A program made the position numbers and the translations under genes. A DNA stretch of 64,000 nucleotides. Origin: Agrobacterium tumefaciens (GTDB lineage: Bacteria > Pseudomonadota > Alphaproteobacteria > Rhizobiales > Rhizobiaceae). The notes under the pieces are model-generated. The model saw only the letters and a list, made by a program, of their open reading frames with translations. It had not been told where the DNA came from and searched no databases. The stretch spans positions 1,042,501 to 1,106,500 of the forward strand of contig NZ_CP039904.1 of assembly GCF_005221385.1 (NCBI RefSeq), in the 5' to 3' direction. Within the stretch, counting starts at the first letter, position 1. Every line of letters starts with the position of its first letter. Positions 47,247-56,624 of this stretch are shown here, piece by piece.

Positions 47247-48257
47247 ATGCGTCCGGAACAGCACAAGGAGGGTGAGGCAACGGACCAGACAAACCGGCTC
47301 AAGGTCGGCTTCGTGCTGGCGCGCTCATTCACGCTGTCTGCCTTCGCGATGTTTGTTGATACCCTGCGCCTTGCGAGCGACGAACAGGATCGCTCGGGAC
47401 GGGTAAAAGCCGACTGGCAGGTGCTGGGCAGCACTCGGCACCTCATCATTTCAAGCTGCGGTGTGCAGGTTGCCCCGACATCGGATTTTGTCGATCCCAC
47501 CCGGTTCGATTATATCGCCGTCATCGGCGGATTGCTGAACAGGGAGGATCCCGTCGATCATGAGACGATCGCGTTTTTAAAGCTTGCCGATGCGAGGAAG
47601 GTTCCCTTGCTCGGCATTTGCACCGGCACGTTCATTCTGGCCGAAGCGGGGTTGATGAAGAACCACGACGTCTGCGTGAGCTGGCTTCATGCCAAGGCGT
47701 TCAGGGAGCGGTTTCCCGGACTGTCAGTCCGGCCTGACAGGATATTCAATCTGGATAGACGCCGGGGTTCCTGCGCCGGAGGCAGCAGCGCCGCCGATAT
47801 GGCGGCGGCTCTCGTACGGCGCCACATCAGCCCCGATGCGGAGCGAAACGCCCTTGAAGTGCTGCAGATCGAGAAGGCGCGCTCCCATCTGGAAATCCAG
47901 CCGCGGCGACCGCTCTACGAGGAATACAGGGATTCGCGCCTCAGGGCAGTCATGATCATGATGGAGCAGCATCTTGACGGTGATATGCCGATCGCTCAGC
48001 TCGCGGCATTCGTGGGGGTGACGCGCCGGCAGCTGGAGCGGATTTTCGAGAAGGAAGCGGGCATTTCGCCGGCACGGGCCTATGTCCGGGTGCGTCTTGA
48101 GCGCGCCAAGGTGCTTCTCACACAGACGAAATTGCCAGTGACCGATATCGCGCTCGATCTCGGCTTTCACACGGCCTCGCAATTTACACGCTCATTCAAG
48201 AAAGAGTTTGGGCAGACTCCGTCCCACCTGCGTTCGGCTCTTTTGGGAGCGAATTGA
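47247..48257 (+). CDS. GlxA-family AraC-type transcriptional activator
   Basis: 336 residues. The N-terminal DJ-1/PfpI-like domain (about 20-190) has IAVIGGLLNREDPVDHETI and LGICTGTFILAEAGL. The C-terminal double helix-turn-helix (about 230-330) has VGVTRRQLERIFEKEAGISP and VTDIALDLGFHTASQFTRSF. Its closest known roles are betaine and carnitine activators (GbdR, CdhR). It sits last in the plus-strand operon, facing the Rieske/reductase genes, and probably activates one or both units. Confidence 0.9.
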   Translation: MRPEQHKEGEATDQTNRLKVGFVLARSFTLSAFAMFVDTLRLASDEQDRSGRVKADWQVLGSTRHLIISSCGVQVAPTSDFVDPTRFDYIAVIGGLLNREDPVDHETIAFLKLADARKVPLLGICTGTFILAEAGLMKNHDVCVSWLHAKAFRERFPGLSVRPDRIFNLDRRRGSCAGGSSAADMAAALVRRHISPDAERNALEVLQIEKARSHLEIQPRRPLYEEYRDSRLRAVMIMMEQHLDGDMPIAQLAAFVGVTRRQLERIFEKEAGISPARAYVRVRLERAKVLLTQTKLPVTDIALDLGFHTASQFTRSFKKEFGQTPSHLRSALLGAN

Positions 48258-48310
48258 CGTCACGCCGGAAGCACTGACGATCGATTTTTCAGTTGTTGCA
48301 AGAAGGGGAG

Positions 48311-48335
48311 ACGGCATCTTTGTATGTGATGCCGT
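48311..48335. terminator. Hairpin between convergent operons
   Basis: ACGGCATC (48311-48318) pairs with GATGCCGT (48328-48335), extended imperfectly by GGGG/CCCC outside. It lies between the convergent regulator and reductase genes and can serve both. Confidence 0.55.
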
Positions 48336-48351
48336 TCACCCCTGCCGGCCA

Positions 48352-49443
48352 TTAGCGGTCGATGACAAGATCACTCAGTGGTCGCGAACAGCAAGGCAGA
48401 AACATTCCCGCATCGATCTCGCGTTGCCGTATCCCGCCATTGTGGTTCATGTCGACGGTGCCGGATACCAGCTTCGATTTGCATGTGCCGCAAACGCCGT
48501 TGGAGCAGGACGAAGGCAGGCGAACCCCGGACTTTTTTGCTGACGACAAAACGGTCTGGTCGCTTCCCACTTCAATGTTCCGGCCCTGCTTCTGAAATTC
48601 AACCTGCCATACCCTGCTCGCCAGGGCCTCCTCTGCTGGAAGCCCCGGTTCATCGATCACTGCCGCGTCGAAGCTCTCTTCGATATAGTTTTCAGTTGGT
48701 ACGCCGAGCGCCGATGAAATCGAGCGGGCTGCCGCCATGAAAGGCGCCGGGCCGCAGCACATGACGGTCCGATCAGCAATATCGGGCACGGCAAGCTTCA
48801 TGAAATCGGCTGTGATGCGGCCGGTCAGACCCGGCCATGCAGGTTCACCAAGTACTGTCTCGGGAAGAAAATGCAGCCGCAACCCCTTCATTCGGGCGGC
48901 AAGACAGTTCAGTTCGTCGCGAAATATCAGATCGAGCGGCGTTCGCGCCGCGTGCATGAAGACGATATCTGCGGGTTCGCAGCGATCCGCGAGATCGCGG
49001 AGGATCGACATCACCGGGGTTATTCCCGAACCGCCGGAGAGAAGAAGCAGTTTGGAAGAGAGGGCATAAGGGCGGATGAAGTGCCCAAGCGGGCCTTGCG
49101 CGCTTACGGTCATGCCCCTTGCCAGATTGTCGTGAAGCCAGTTCGATATCCGACCGTTCGCCACGCGTTTGACCGTGACGCTGAAAGCATTCGACCGGTG
49201 GGGCGAAGACGAGATGCTGTAGCAGCGCGCTTCGGCATCGTTCCCCATCGGAAAATCGAAGAGAAAATACTGGCCGCCTTCGAAATCGAACCGCTTGCCG
49301 TGCGGGGATGCAAAGGTGAAACTCTTCACATCATGGGTTTCCTGATGAACGTCGATGCAGACAAGCGTGTCGTCATGCTCCGGATCCCAAACGCCGCAAT
49401 CTGCAACCGCACCGCTTTTCCTTGTTGCGAGATCAATATCCAT
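48352..49443 (-). CDS. Ferredoxin-NAD(P)H reductase partner of the Rieske oxygenase (GbcB/Stc3-like)
   Basis: 363 residues from the ATG at 49443, inside the last codons of the Rieske gene; the longer frame to 49599 only reads through that gene. Order: FAD domain with ARCYSISSSPH, NAD domain with LLLSGGSGITPVMSILRDLA and VMCCGPAPFM, and a C-terminal plant-type 2Fe-2S domain with CSNGVCGTCKSKL plus a fourth Cys in FLPCCSRP. It delivers electrons from NAD(P)H to the oxygenase encoded just upstream. The doublet Cys-Cys at the fourth ligand is a small oddity. Confidence 0.9.
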   Translation of the reverse strand: MDIDLATRKSGAVADCGVWDPEHDDTLVCIDVHQETHDVKSFTFASPHGKRFDFEGGQYFLFDFPMGNDAEARCYSISSSPHRSNAFSVTVKRVANGRISNWLHDNLARGMTVSAQGPLGHFIRPYALSSKLLLLSGGSGITPVMSILRDLADRCEPADIVFMHAARTPLDLIFRDELNCLAARMKGLRLHFLPETVLGEPAWPGLTGRITADFMKLAVPDIADRTVMCCGPAPFMAAARSISSALGVPTENYIEESFDAAVIDEPGLPAEEALASRVWQVEFQKQGRNIEVGSDQTVLSSAKKSGVRLPSSCSNGVCGTCKSKLVSGTVDMNHNGGIRQREIDAGMFLPCCSRPLSDLVIDR

Positions 49444-50686
49444 TGGCGCGCATCCGGTCGATATACCACGTCGCGAACTTGTCGAGATTGGTTTCGGAAA
49501 AACGGGAATAGGGGCCGGGCCGATAGGCGGGATCAAGGGCGCCTGCGTGGGAGCGGGCGACCAGATCCGCATCCTGATCGGTGGTCGCGATCCACACATC
49601 GGTCAGCTTGTCGAGATCATAGTCGACGCCTTCAACGGCGTCCTTGTGAACTAGCCACTTCGTTCGCACCAGGGTTTTTCCGGCTGAGAGCGGAATGACG
49701 ATTGCAACAACCGCATGGTCTCCCATGAAGTGGTTCCAGGAATTGTGTCCCCAGAGGTGTGTGTCGCCCAGATCCTTCCGGCTCATGTGGCCGAGAAGCC
49801 TGGCGGAAGCGGCCGTCGCGTCATGGGTCTGGGATTCGCCGGCGCCGGAAATGATCAGACGCTGCGTTCTGAAGTTGGTTGCGCAATCCGTAAGCTGTTC
49901 GACGGCCGAGGAGGGAAATCCATCCGTTTCCCATGCCCTGGTTCGCTCTTCATAAAGCCGGAAATGTTCTACCGCCTGCTCCCGGTCTTCGGCGCTCAAG
50001 GTCTCCGGGTCGAAACCGAAGTCGAGATCGACGAAAGAAACGCAGAGTTCCGGATGGTTTGCCGAGCAATGATAGCACTCGCGGTTGTTTTCCATCGTCA
50101 GCTTCCAGTTGCCATCCTCGATGACGTCGGTCTGATGTGCGATCTTCGCATTTCGGATGTCATAGGGGGCGAGACGCTCCGCCATCGTCCGCTCGAGGAG
50201 GTCGATGTCTTCAGGCGGATTGTCGGAAAGACAGACATAGATCAGGCCGCCGATCGATTTGAAATTCACCTGCCTCAGGCCGTGACAGTCCTTGTCGAAG
50301 TCCTTGCCCATATGCGGCGCATAGCTGAGCTCGCCGGTCAGTTCATAGGTCCAGGTGTGGTAGGGGCAGACGAGCTTCGAGATGATCGTGCTGCCCGCAT
50401 CCAGCAGACGCGCACCACGATGGCGACAGACATTGTGCAGCACGCGGATTTCGCCTTCGTCGTCCCGCAGGAGGATGAGGCTGGTCCTGCCGATGTCGAC
50501 TACTGTGGCGTCACCGGCTTCCGGAACGTCGCAGTCGAGACCCACACAGATCCAGTGCTTGTGAAAAAACACCTCGATATCGGCGTCGAACACGTCGTCG
50601 CGCGTATAGAGACCGGCGGGCAGGGAGTGCCCGTTGGTGCGGGCATCGAGCAATGACGAGATGGATGATGCGAGCTTGTTTAGCAT
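49433..50686 (-). CDS. Rieske non-haem iron N-demethylase (GbcA/stachydrine demethylase-like)
   Basis: 417 residues. The Rieske ligands are in NVCRHRGARLLDAG and LVCPYHTWTYEL (Cys-x-His...Cys-x2-His). The catalytic iron site is in ENNRECYHCSANHPEL (bridging Asn/Glu region and two His), with a later Asp. This is the sub-family that removes N-methyl groups from glycine betaine, proline betaine or carnitine-type substrates with O2, releasing formaldehyde. Its position opposite a betaine importer supports such a role. It is divergent from the LysR gene over a 104-base gap. Confidence 0.9.
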   Translation of the reverse strand: MLNKLASSISSLLDARTNGHSLPAGLYTRDDVFDADIEVFFHKHWICVGLDCDVPEAGDATVVDIGRTSLILLRDDEGEIRVLHNVCRHRGARLLDAGSTIISKLVCPYHTWTYELTGELSYAPHMGKDFDKDCHGLRQVNFKSIGGLIYVCLSDNPPEDIDLLERTMAERLAPYDIRNAKIAHQTDVIEDGNWKLTMENNRECYHCSANHPELCVSFVDLDFGFDPETLSAEDREQAVEHFRLYEERTRAWETDGFPSSAVEQLTDCATNFRTQRLIISGAGESQTHDATAASARLLGHMSRKDLGDTHLWGHNSWNHFMGDHAVVAIVIPLSAGKTLVRTKWLVHKDAVEGVDYDLDKLTDVWIATTDQDADLVARSHAGALDPAYRPGPYSRFSETNLDKFATWYIDRMRANGY

Positions 50687-50790
50687 GATATCCCCTGATG
50701 TTTATTTCTATGGAGATTGCGCTTGCATCCCTTGGTTCTCAACAGCATTAATTCTTACGTTGACATAATGAAATGTAATGCAAAGAGGCT

Positions 50791-51681
50791 ATGATGCAGT
50801 TTCGCAGACGCCTGCCGTCGCTTACGGCGCTGATCATGCTTGAGGCGGTTTTGCGTCGGAGAAGCTTCACCGCTGCCGCCGGGGAACTTGGCGTTACCCA
50901 GGCGGCGGTCAGCAGACAGATCGCCCTGCTGGAGGGTGAGCTGGGCGTGCCGATGTTTATTCGTAAGCACCGGGCAATCGAGCCCACGGCTGCTTGTGAG
51001 GCTCTCGGAGCGTCACTGGCGCAAAGCTTCGTCAACATTGCTGAGACAATCGATGCCATCAAGGGATCGGCGAAAGACATCGTCACCATTGGAGCGACGG
51101 TTGCGTTCTCGTCCTTCTGGCTGCTCCCGCGCCTTGCCGATTTCCGCGCGCAGAACCCCGGAATTCAGATCCGGGTCGTTTCACAGGATACGCGCATCAA
51201 TCTTGATGACGGGGATATCGACATAGCGATCCGGTACGGTGTTCCTCCGTTTAACGACGGAACGGTCATCGCATCGTGCGACGACATGCTTATGCTCGTA
51301 TGTTCACCCGGTTACCTGGAGAAGCGCGGAAGGGGAGGCTTGGTCGCGTCGGATGATCTGATAGAAACGGATGTTGAGGACAGGTCATGGCTTTCATGGA
51401 GCCACTGGTTTTCCAACCTCGATGTCCGGTTCGAAATAAAGCCGACGCTGCGCTTCAATCATTACACCGAAACCATTTTTGCTGCACGCGAAGGGCAGGG
51501 CCTGGCGCTTGGCTGGGGGCTTCTTGTGAAGACTTTTCTGGACGACGGGACGCTGGTGCCCTTTGATGACACCCGAATGGCTTCCGGCGCTCGCTATAAC
51601 GTGGTCCTGCCGATCAAATCGAGAAGGACAATGGCGATCGACCGCGCGGCCGCCTGGCTTACCGCAGCGCTGCATGGGTAA
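50791..51681 (+). CDS. LysR-family transcriptional regulator (GcvA-like)
   Basis: 296 residues. The N-terminal winged helix-turn-helix is LPSLTALIMLEAVLRRRSFT, LGVTQAAVSRQIALLEGELG. The effector domain (about 95-290) has DGDIDIAIRYGVPP and AAREGQGLALGWGLLV, as in GcvA-type regulators of amine and amino acid metabolism. Being divergent from the Rieske/reductase operon, it most likely controls it. It is convergent with the pilus operon, only 17 bases away. Confidence 0.9.
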   Translation: MMQFRRRLPSLTALIMLEAVLRRRSFTAAAGELGVTQAAVSRQIALLEGELGVPMFIRKHRAIEPTAACEALGASLAQSFVNIAETIDAIKGSAKDIVTIGATVAFSSFWLLPRLADFRAQNPGIQIRVVSQDTRINLDDGDIDIAIRYGVPPFNDGTVIASCDDMLMLVCSPGYLEKRGRGGLVASDDLIETDVEDRSWLSWSHWFSNLDVRFEIKPTLRFNHYTETIFAAREGQGLALGWGLLVKTFLDDGTLVPFDDTRMASGARYNVVLPIKSRRTMAIDRAAAWLTAALHG

Positions 51682-51698
51682 ACGGGGCGGCACATCGC

Positions 51699-52649
51699 TC
51701 AGTAATTGACCGTCACAACGACCGTATCGCTGTAAACTCCCGGTGCCGGTGTATTCTGCGCCGGTACACGTCCATAGACGGTCAGTGTCTGTAGGCTACC
51801 GGTTCCGGTGCCGGTGGCGATTTGGCCAGCCGCACTTCCCCAGACATTCGTGCGGTTGACGTCGCGATAGAGCCCGTAGGTTATTGATCCGCCCGCCAGT
51901 ACCATCTGGCGCGAAGCCGGTGGGCTGTTGCTCAGGCCGCCGTTGAGGGCGACGCTGTAATTCAGGTTGCTGGTACAGGTAAGAGCGATGGCCCCGGTCG
52001 CATCGACTGCGGTGTTGAGAACGCCGTGACTGCCGAAATTGATGTTTTGCGCCGAGACGATGCAGGTCGGCGATACCGCAGCCGTAACGTTGAATGGCAC
52101 CTGTGTCGGGTTCTGGGTTACGTCGGAGCAGTTCGGGGCCAATAAAAGGAATGACGTATAGGTAAAACTGGTCTCGGCGCCGGCAAAGCTGGAGAGGTAG
52201 GGGCCGCGCGCGGCAGCGGCCTGACCGGCGGTGATCCTGCCATAAACGGTACGGCTCGTGCTGTTAAGGAGGAGGGGCAGCGCCATATCGATAGGCGGAG
52301 GTGATCCAAGTGCGGGCTGGGTGACCGATCCCCAAGGCGTTGTGCGTCCGGAGTTCTGATATAGCTGATAATTGAGGATGTTACTGCCTTGCAGCATCCG
52401 TCGGATACCGCCCGATTGCCCACCGCTACCGGCGTTGATGTTGGGGCAGATGCGGACGGAAAGCGCCAGTGACAAAGGGTTGGAGCAGGTGACCGACAAT
52501 GTTGCGGTGGTATCCACGGCGCTGCCGCTTGTAAGGTTGACGAAGCCGAAACTCATGTCCGACATGCTGAAGCTGCAGCTTTGCGCCAGAACCGGTGTCC
52601 CGAACAGGAAAGCGGTGATGGCAAGGGCAGCCCGGGTCAGAACCTTCAT
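51699..52649 (-). CDS. Spore coat U domain protein, pilus tip adhesin candidate
   Basis: 316 residues from the ATG at 52649, which overlaps the usher stop as ATGA and has AGGAG seven bases before it. A signal peptide ends at PVLAQSC. Two spore-coat-U (SCPU) domains follow, about 24-165 and 175-316, each with paired cysteines (CSFSM...CSN and CIVSAQ...CTS). The final QTLTVYGRVPAQNTPAPGVY and DTVVVTVNY are the typical donor-strand-completed ending. A two-domain SCPU protein encoded last in an archaic chaperone-usher operon is normally the tip subunit. Confidence 0.85.
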   Translation of the reverse strand: MKVLTRAALAITAFLFGTPVLAQSCSFSMSDMSFGFVNLTSGSAVDTTATLSVTCSNPLSLALSVRICPNINAGSGGQSGGIRRMLQGSNILNYQLYQNSGRTTPWGSVTQPALGSPPPIDMALPLLLNSTSRTVYGRITAGQAAAARGPYLSSFAGAETSFTYTSFLLLAPNCSDVTQNPTQVPFNVTAAVSPTCIVSAQNINFGSHGVLNTAVDATGAIALTCTSNLNYSVALNGGLSNSPPASRQMVLAGGSITYGLYRDVNRTNVWGSAAGQIATGTGTGSLQTLTVYGRVPAQNTPAPGVYSDTVVVTVNY

Positions 52650-55084
52650 TGAACGCTCCTGCATATGGCTTCAAGGGTGGCGCGTGTCTTGGCGGCAGGG
52701 GACACGGTAATCTGCGCTTCGCACTCTCCCTTCGTGGGTTGCGTGATGGCAAGCCGATGTGTTTCGCCGATATTATCAAGATAGGCCTGTCCGTCATAAC
52801 CGACGATGAAGTCATGCTCACCGTCTATCTTGCCGGTCGACCCGGTTTCGATAAACTGGCCGCTTTCATCCTTCAGCGTCACCAGCGCCACCTGCCCCTC
52901 GGTTTCCACCTTGAAGTTGACGACTGCTCCGGCGCGCTCTGTCGGCGTGACGGTTTGTTTCGTTGTGTCGATGCGGGCATCGACGGGAAGATTGCTGGGG
53001 TCCAGCGTAATGTTGTTGACGTCATAGGACCGCAGGTTCGGAAGCAATATCTTTCCGCGTCGGTTCGTCTGGCCGATGGGGCGGTTCTCCAGCAGAATAT
53101 CGACGCCGGGCGCGCCCGCATCCACGACGGCGAAGGCGTCATCGATCCGGTTTCCAATAAAGACATCGCCGCCGGCCAGCGCTATCGATCCGTCGATCTG
53201 GGCATAGGCCTGTGTCGTGCGGTTGAATTGATCGACGCCGGCCGACACACGTGCGACGCTGCCGCGATAACTGCCGGAGGCGGAGGCGATATCGTTGCCG
53301 CCCATCGAACCGCGCAGGCGCCAGCCATAACTTCCCTCCGCCTGTTCTTCGGATTTTCCGACTTCGGCCGTCAGAGAATATCCGTCCGCATCGGAGGACA
53401 TGCCGGCCGAACCGGAGACGCCGCCGCCGAACGACCAGGAGAGACCGGCATAGATGCCGTAGGAATTGCTGTCCTCGAGGTCCTTATAAGCGGTGACGAA
53501 GATATTGCCGTTTTCGCCGAAGGGCCGCGTGGCGGAAAGGCCAAGCAGCCGGGATTTTCTTTCATCGAAAGTTTCCAGCTGTGTGTAGGAGAAGTTAAGG
53601 CTCGTCTCATCGAAACCAAGTTGCGTGGAAACGGAAATCTGGTCGAGCGCGCGCGGCGGCCGCGCGCTGAGCAGGCCGGCTATCGTGCGGACTTTCGATG
53701 TATCGGCGGAAACGGATGCCATATCGTTATAGTCGCCGAATGTCCGTTGCGAGCGTGCGTTCAACCGTATTCCGAGCAATTCGGCTTCGACATTTGCGGA
53801 AAGCTGATAACCGCTTTCCGCGTTAAAACGGCTCGATGCGCCCGAAATCGCCGCCCGCCCATGGGCTCCAAGCGTGAAGACGCCGCCGAAACCGATATTG
53901 TAGAAATCCTCACCGCCTTCCGCATGGCCCTCCAATGTCAACCCGTCCGACAATCCATAACGCACCGTTGCAGAGCCGAGAGGCCTGTCATCATAATCGA
54001 AAGACGAGGCGCCGTAATTGCGCCGGGCAAAGCCAAGCTCGGCCGAAAAATCGATGAGACCCTGCGCGAGCAAATCCGGCGAGGTATAAAAAGGCGTTTC
54101 GGACACGGTTTCGCGCCCCAGCGCATCCCGCACCACCAGCCTTGCATTGCCCGCACCGCTGATGACCGGCAGATTGGTGATGGAGAATGGCCCCTCGGGA
54201 ACCTCCTGCGACAGGCGGCGGATATTGTTGACATAGACATCGACGGTGGAGGGCACCGCTGCGGAGCCTGCAAATTCAGGCATCGGCATGGTGACGATAT
54301 CCGGCCGCAGATCGAAGTTTCGGCGGATCTGCACGCCGCCCAGCCGCGTCGGACGTGTCCAGCTCAGCCCCCCGGTGATCAGGTCTCCGGCCCGGTATGT
54401 CGTCAGGCTGTCCTCATCGGAGTAGCTCCAGGTGGTGTCGAGGCGCTGGGTGTCGAATTGCGACAGGCGGGATGTGCTCAAGACCTGAGACGAAGACAGC
54501 ACGCCGAGCGGGCCGAACACACGGCTTTCCAAAAGGGCGGAGACACCGTTGAAATCGGTCAGATCCGACCATTTGTTGCCACCGGACGAGCCGTAGATCG
54601 TGTAGTTCACCAGACCTCCAAAATCGCTTGTGGCCCTGTCCTGCACGTCCTCGTCTTCCTGCTCATCGCTCCTGCCGGATGCGTCGATGACCTTGCTTGC
54701 CCGTGCCGCCGTGGGCAGGGCGAAATGGACCGACTGCGTGCTTTCATCATAACGCGTCACCACATCCGGCAGCCTGGAGACATCGATCCAGCCATCATCG
54801 CCTGCAGCGCTTTCAACCGGCGAAATCCCGATGTTCTTCAGCTGCTCCGGTTCGATAAGAAGCGACCCGGCGTCGTTTTGACGAAATGTGGCGATCAGTT
54901 CCGTTGAAACATCATTGATATAGACTTCGAGCTGCAATGGCCCGGCTTCTTTTGCGGCAAAAGAAGTGGGCTGCGTTGCAGGGGGCAAATCCTGCGCCAC
55001 GGATAAACTGCTCGATGAAAAGATCGTCAAACCTGCAATCGTCAAAACGGCAAGGTCAGCCGCCGTTGACGCGCGCCGTCGCAT
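52646..55084 (-). CDS. Outer-membrane usher, archaic chaperone-usher pathway
   Basis: 812 residues with a signal peptide ending SLSVAQD. The N-terminal domain has QLEVYINDVSTELIATFRQN, the beta-barrel plug region GSAAVPSTVDVYVNNIRRLS and GAGNARLVVRDALGRE, and the C-terminal part is DYDGQAYLD-like (FIVGYDGQAYLDNIGET). It forms the pore through which pilin-chaperone complexes are assembled. It overlaps the chaperone gene by 29 bases and the tip gene by 4. Confidence 0.9.
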   Translation of the reverse strand: MRRRASTAADLAVLTIAGLTIFSSSSLSVAQDLPPATQPTSFAAKEAGPLQLEVYINDVSTELIATFRQNDAGSLLIEPEQLKNIGISPVESAAGDDGWIDVSRLPDVVTRYDESTQSVHFALPTAARASKVIDASGRSDEQEDEDVQDRATSDFGGLVNYTIYGSSGGNKWSDLTDFNGVSALLESRVFGPLGVLSSSQVLSTSRLSQFDTQRLDTTWSYSDEDSLTTYRAGDLITGGLSWTRPTRLGGVQIRRNFDLRPDIVTMPMPEFAGSAAVPSTVDVYVNNIRRLSQEVPEGPFSITNLPVISGAGNARLVVRDALGRETVSETPFYTSPDLLAQGLIDFSAELGFARRNYGASSFDYDDRPLGSATVRYGLSDGLTLEGHAEGGEDFYNIGFGGVFTLGAHGRAAISGASSRFNAESGYQLSANVEAELLGIRLNARSQRTFGDYNDMASVSADTSKVRTIAGLLSARPPRALDQISVSTQLGFDETSLNFSYTQLETFDERKSRLLGLSATRPFGENGNIFVTAYKDLEDSNSYGIYAGLSWSFGGGVSGSAGMSSDADGYSLTAEVGKSEEQAEGSYGWRLRGSMGGNDIASASGSYRGSVARVSAGVDQFNRTTQAYAQIDGSIALAGGDVFIGNRIDDAFAVVDAGAPGVDILLENRPIGQTNRRGKILLPNLRSYDVNNITLDPSNLPVDARIDTTKQTVTPTERAGAVVNFKVETEGQVALVTLKDESGQFIETGSTGKIDGEHDFIVGYDGQAYLDNIGETHRLAITQPTKGECEAQITVSPAAKTRATLEAICRSVQ

Positions 55085-55775
55085 TGACGGGGCCGCCTTC
55101 GCTCTCAGCCGAAATCTTCAGTGTGCCACCAGCTTTTTTGCCGCCGGTTGCCGGAACAAGAAAGCTTGCACCGGATTTGCCGAGCACATAACCCACCAGA
55201 CCCTGCTGCTGGGCAATCGCTTGCCCGTTGCCGCCCAGAACTTTCAGGTTGGCGATCCGTATCCGTTTCTGACCATTGTTGGAAACGGATACCCTGTAAC
55301 CTTTGCCCTGCCGCGTTATCGACCAGACCGGCTCGGCATCGCCTGTGGAAGCGGGCGAAAAGAAAACAGGTATGGAGTGGCGAACGACCAGATTGACCGT
55401 GCCAGACTGGGGTCTTCCCCCAGAGGGCAATTCGTCCACAATGACGCGATAGCTCTCTTCCGCCCTGATGGGTGTTTTGGAAAGCCGGACGATACGGATA
55501 AGGTTCTCGGCGCCCGGTTTCAGCTGCGTCATCGGCGGGCTGGCGACGACGTCCTCTGCCGCAGTATAGACGTCTGAGCCGTTTTGCTGGGTCCAGCGAA
55601 ATATCCTGACCTGAACGTTGATGGGCGTTCTCGCATCATTCCATATGCGCAGGCTGGATGCCGCTGCCGGTGCCCTTAAATCCAGAATGACTGGTGAAAC
55701 CCGCAGAGATGCGGCGTGTGAAGGTGAGACACTCAAACCGGCAATAAACGCAGCCGCTAAGGTAAAAAGACGCAT
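55056..55775 (-). CDS. Periplasmic pilus chaperone
   Basis: 239 residues with a signal peptide ending PSHAASL. The two Ig-like domains carry LRVSPVILDLRAPAAASSLR and QLKPGAENLIRIVRLSKTP, with the conserved Arg near the start and the RIxR edge that binds subunits. The family is the archaic (CsuC-like) chaperone class. AGGAGGAT before the start is strong. Confidence 0.9.
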   Translation of the reverse strand: MRLFTLAAAFIAGLSVSPSHAASLRVSPVILDLRAPAAASSLRIWNDARTPINVQVRIFRWTQQNGSDVYTAAEDVVASPPMTQLKPGAENLIRIVRLSKTPIRAEESYRVIVDELPSGGRPQSGTVNLVVRHSIPVFFSPASTGDAEPVWSITRQGKGYRVSVSNNGQKRIRIANLKVLGGNGQAIAQQQGLVGYVLGKSGASFLVPATGGKKAGGTLKISAESEGGPVNATARVNGG

Positions 55776-55796
55776 GCGCGATCCTCCCTATGGCGA

Positions 55797-56294
55797 TCAG
55801 TAATTGAGCGTGGCCGTCACCGTATCGGTATAGACGCCGACCGCGGGTGTCGTCTGGGCAGGTACGCGCCCATAGACCGTGAATGTTTGCGGCGCTCCGG
55901 TTCCCGTTCCTGTCTGGCGATCCGTCCCCACGGTATTGCCCCAAAGCGTGGTATGTGCCGCAGTCGTATAGAGCGAGTATGCAATGGTGGCACCCGCCGG
56001 GGAGGTCATCAGACGGTTGGCGACAGTGGCGCCTGAACCGGCGCCGGCGCTCAGGCCAAGGCTGAAGGGTGTGCTGGAGGTGCATTGAACGACGACCTGA
56101 CTGGTCGCGTCAATATTGCTGCTGATGACGCCATTGGTGCCGAAGTTCAGATTGCCGGCCGAGTTGATCTGGCATGCCGCCTGAATGGTGATTTGTACCG
56201 TGAAGTTTGAAGTGGCGACCTGCGCCATGCCTGATGACGGCGCAAGGGCGAACGCCGCAAGTGATAATAGGTAGCCTGATGTTGCGAACTTCAT
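55797..56294 (-). CDS. Spore coat U domain major pilin
   Basis: 165 residues from the ATG at 56294 (GGGGAGAGAG upstream). A signal peptide ends around SGMAQVA. One SCPU domain follows: TVQITIQAACQINSAGNLNF, VVQCTSSTPFSLGLSAGAGS and the end QTFTVYGRVPAQTTPAVGVY. Being first and single-domain, it is the probable main shaft subunit. The upstream 330 bases, to the HutC gene, hold its promoter and no gene. Confidence 0.87.
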   Translation of the reverse strand: MKFATSGYLLSLAAFALAPSSGMAQVATSNFTVQITIQAACQINSAGNLNFGTNGVISSNIDATSQVVVQCTSSTPFSLGLSAGAGSGATVANRLMTSPAGATIAYSLYTTAAHTTLWGNTVGTDRQTGTGTGAPQTFTVYGRVPAQTTPAVGVYTDTVTATLNY

Positions 56295-56462
56295 GCTCTC
56301 TCCCCAAGCGGCTGCGCTGCTGATTTCCTCGGTCACAACGCAGGATCACCCCAATAGCGGGTAATTAGAATAATCTAATACTCGCTTCGATTTGGTTAAC
56401 AAATCCTTAACGGCGGATCCTAGAAAACTACAGGATGAGATACAGTATAAAGTGCAACCGTA

Positions 56463-56476
56463 AATTCCATGGAATT
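56463..56476. promoter_or_regulatory. 14-bp palindrome upstream of the pilus operon
   Basis: AATTCCATGGAATT at 56463-56476 is a perfect palindrome about 170 bases before the pilin start in A/T-rich DNA. It is a candidate regulator site for pilus expression; nothing identifies the binding protein. Confidence 0.35.
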
Positions 56477-56624
56477 CGCGGATGCGAAAATAGATAAACT
56501 CGCAGAAAATGTTATATAATCAGTAGCTTGTCCATTTCCTCGCAGCGAGGTTCGATGTGATGGTGCACATTTGGATGAAGACGCAGGATCGTGACCCCTT
56601 GGCCGATGCCCATATAGGGAGCTC

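Noticed and set aside
52649..54907. 752-codon open frame on the plus strand
   Set aside because: It is the antisense shadow of the usher gene; GC-rich codon bias keeps it open, and the protein has no domain sense or start signal.
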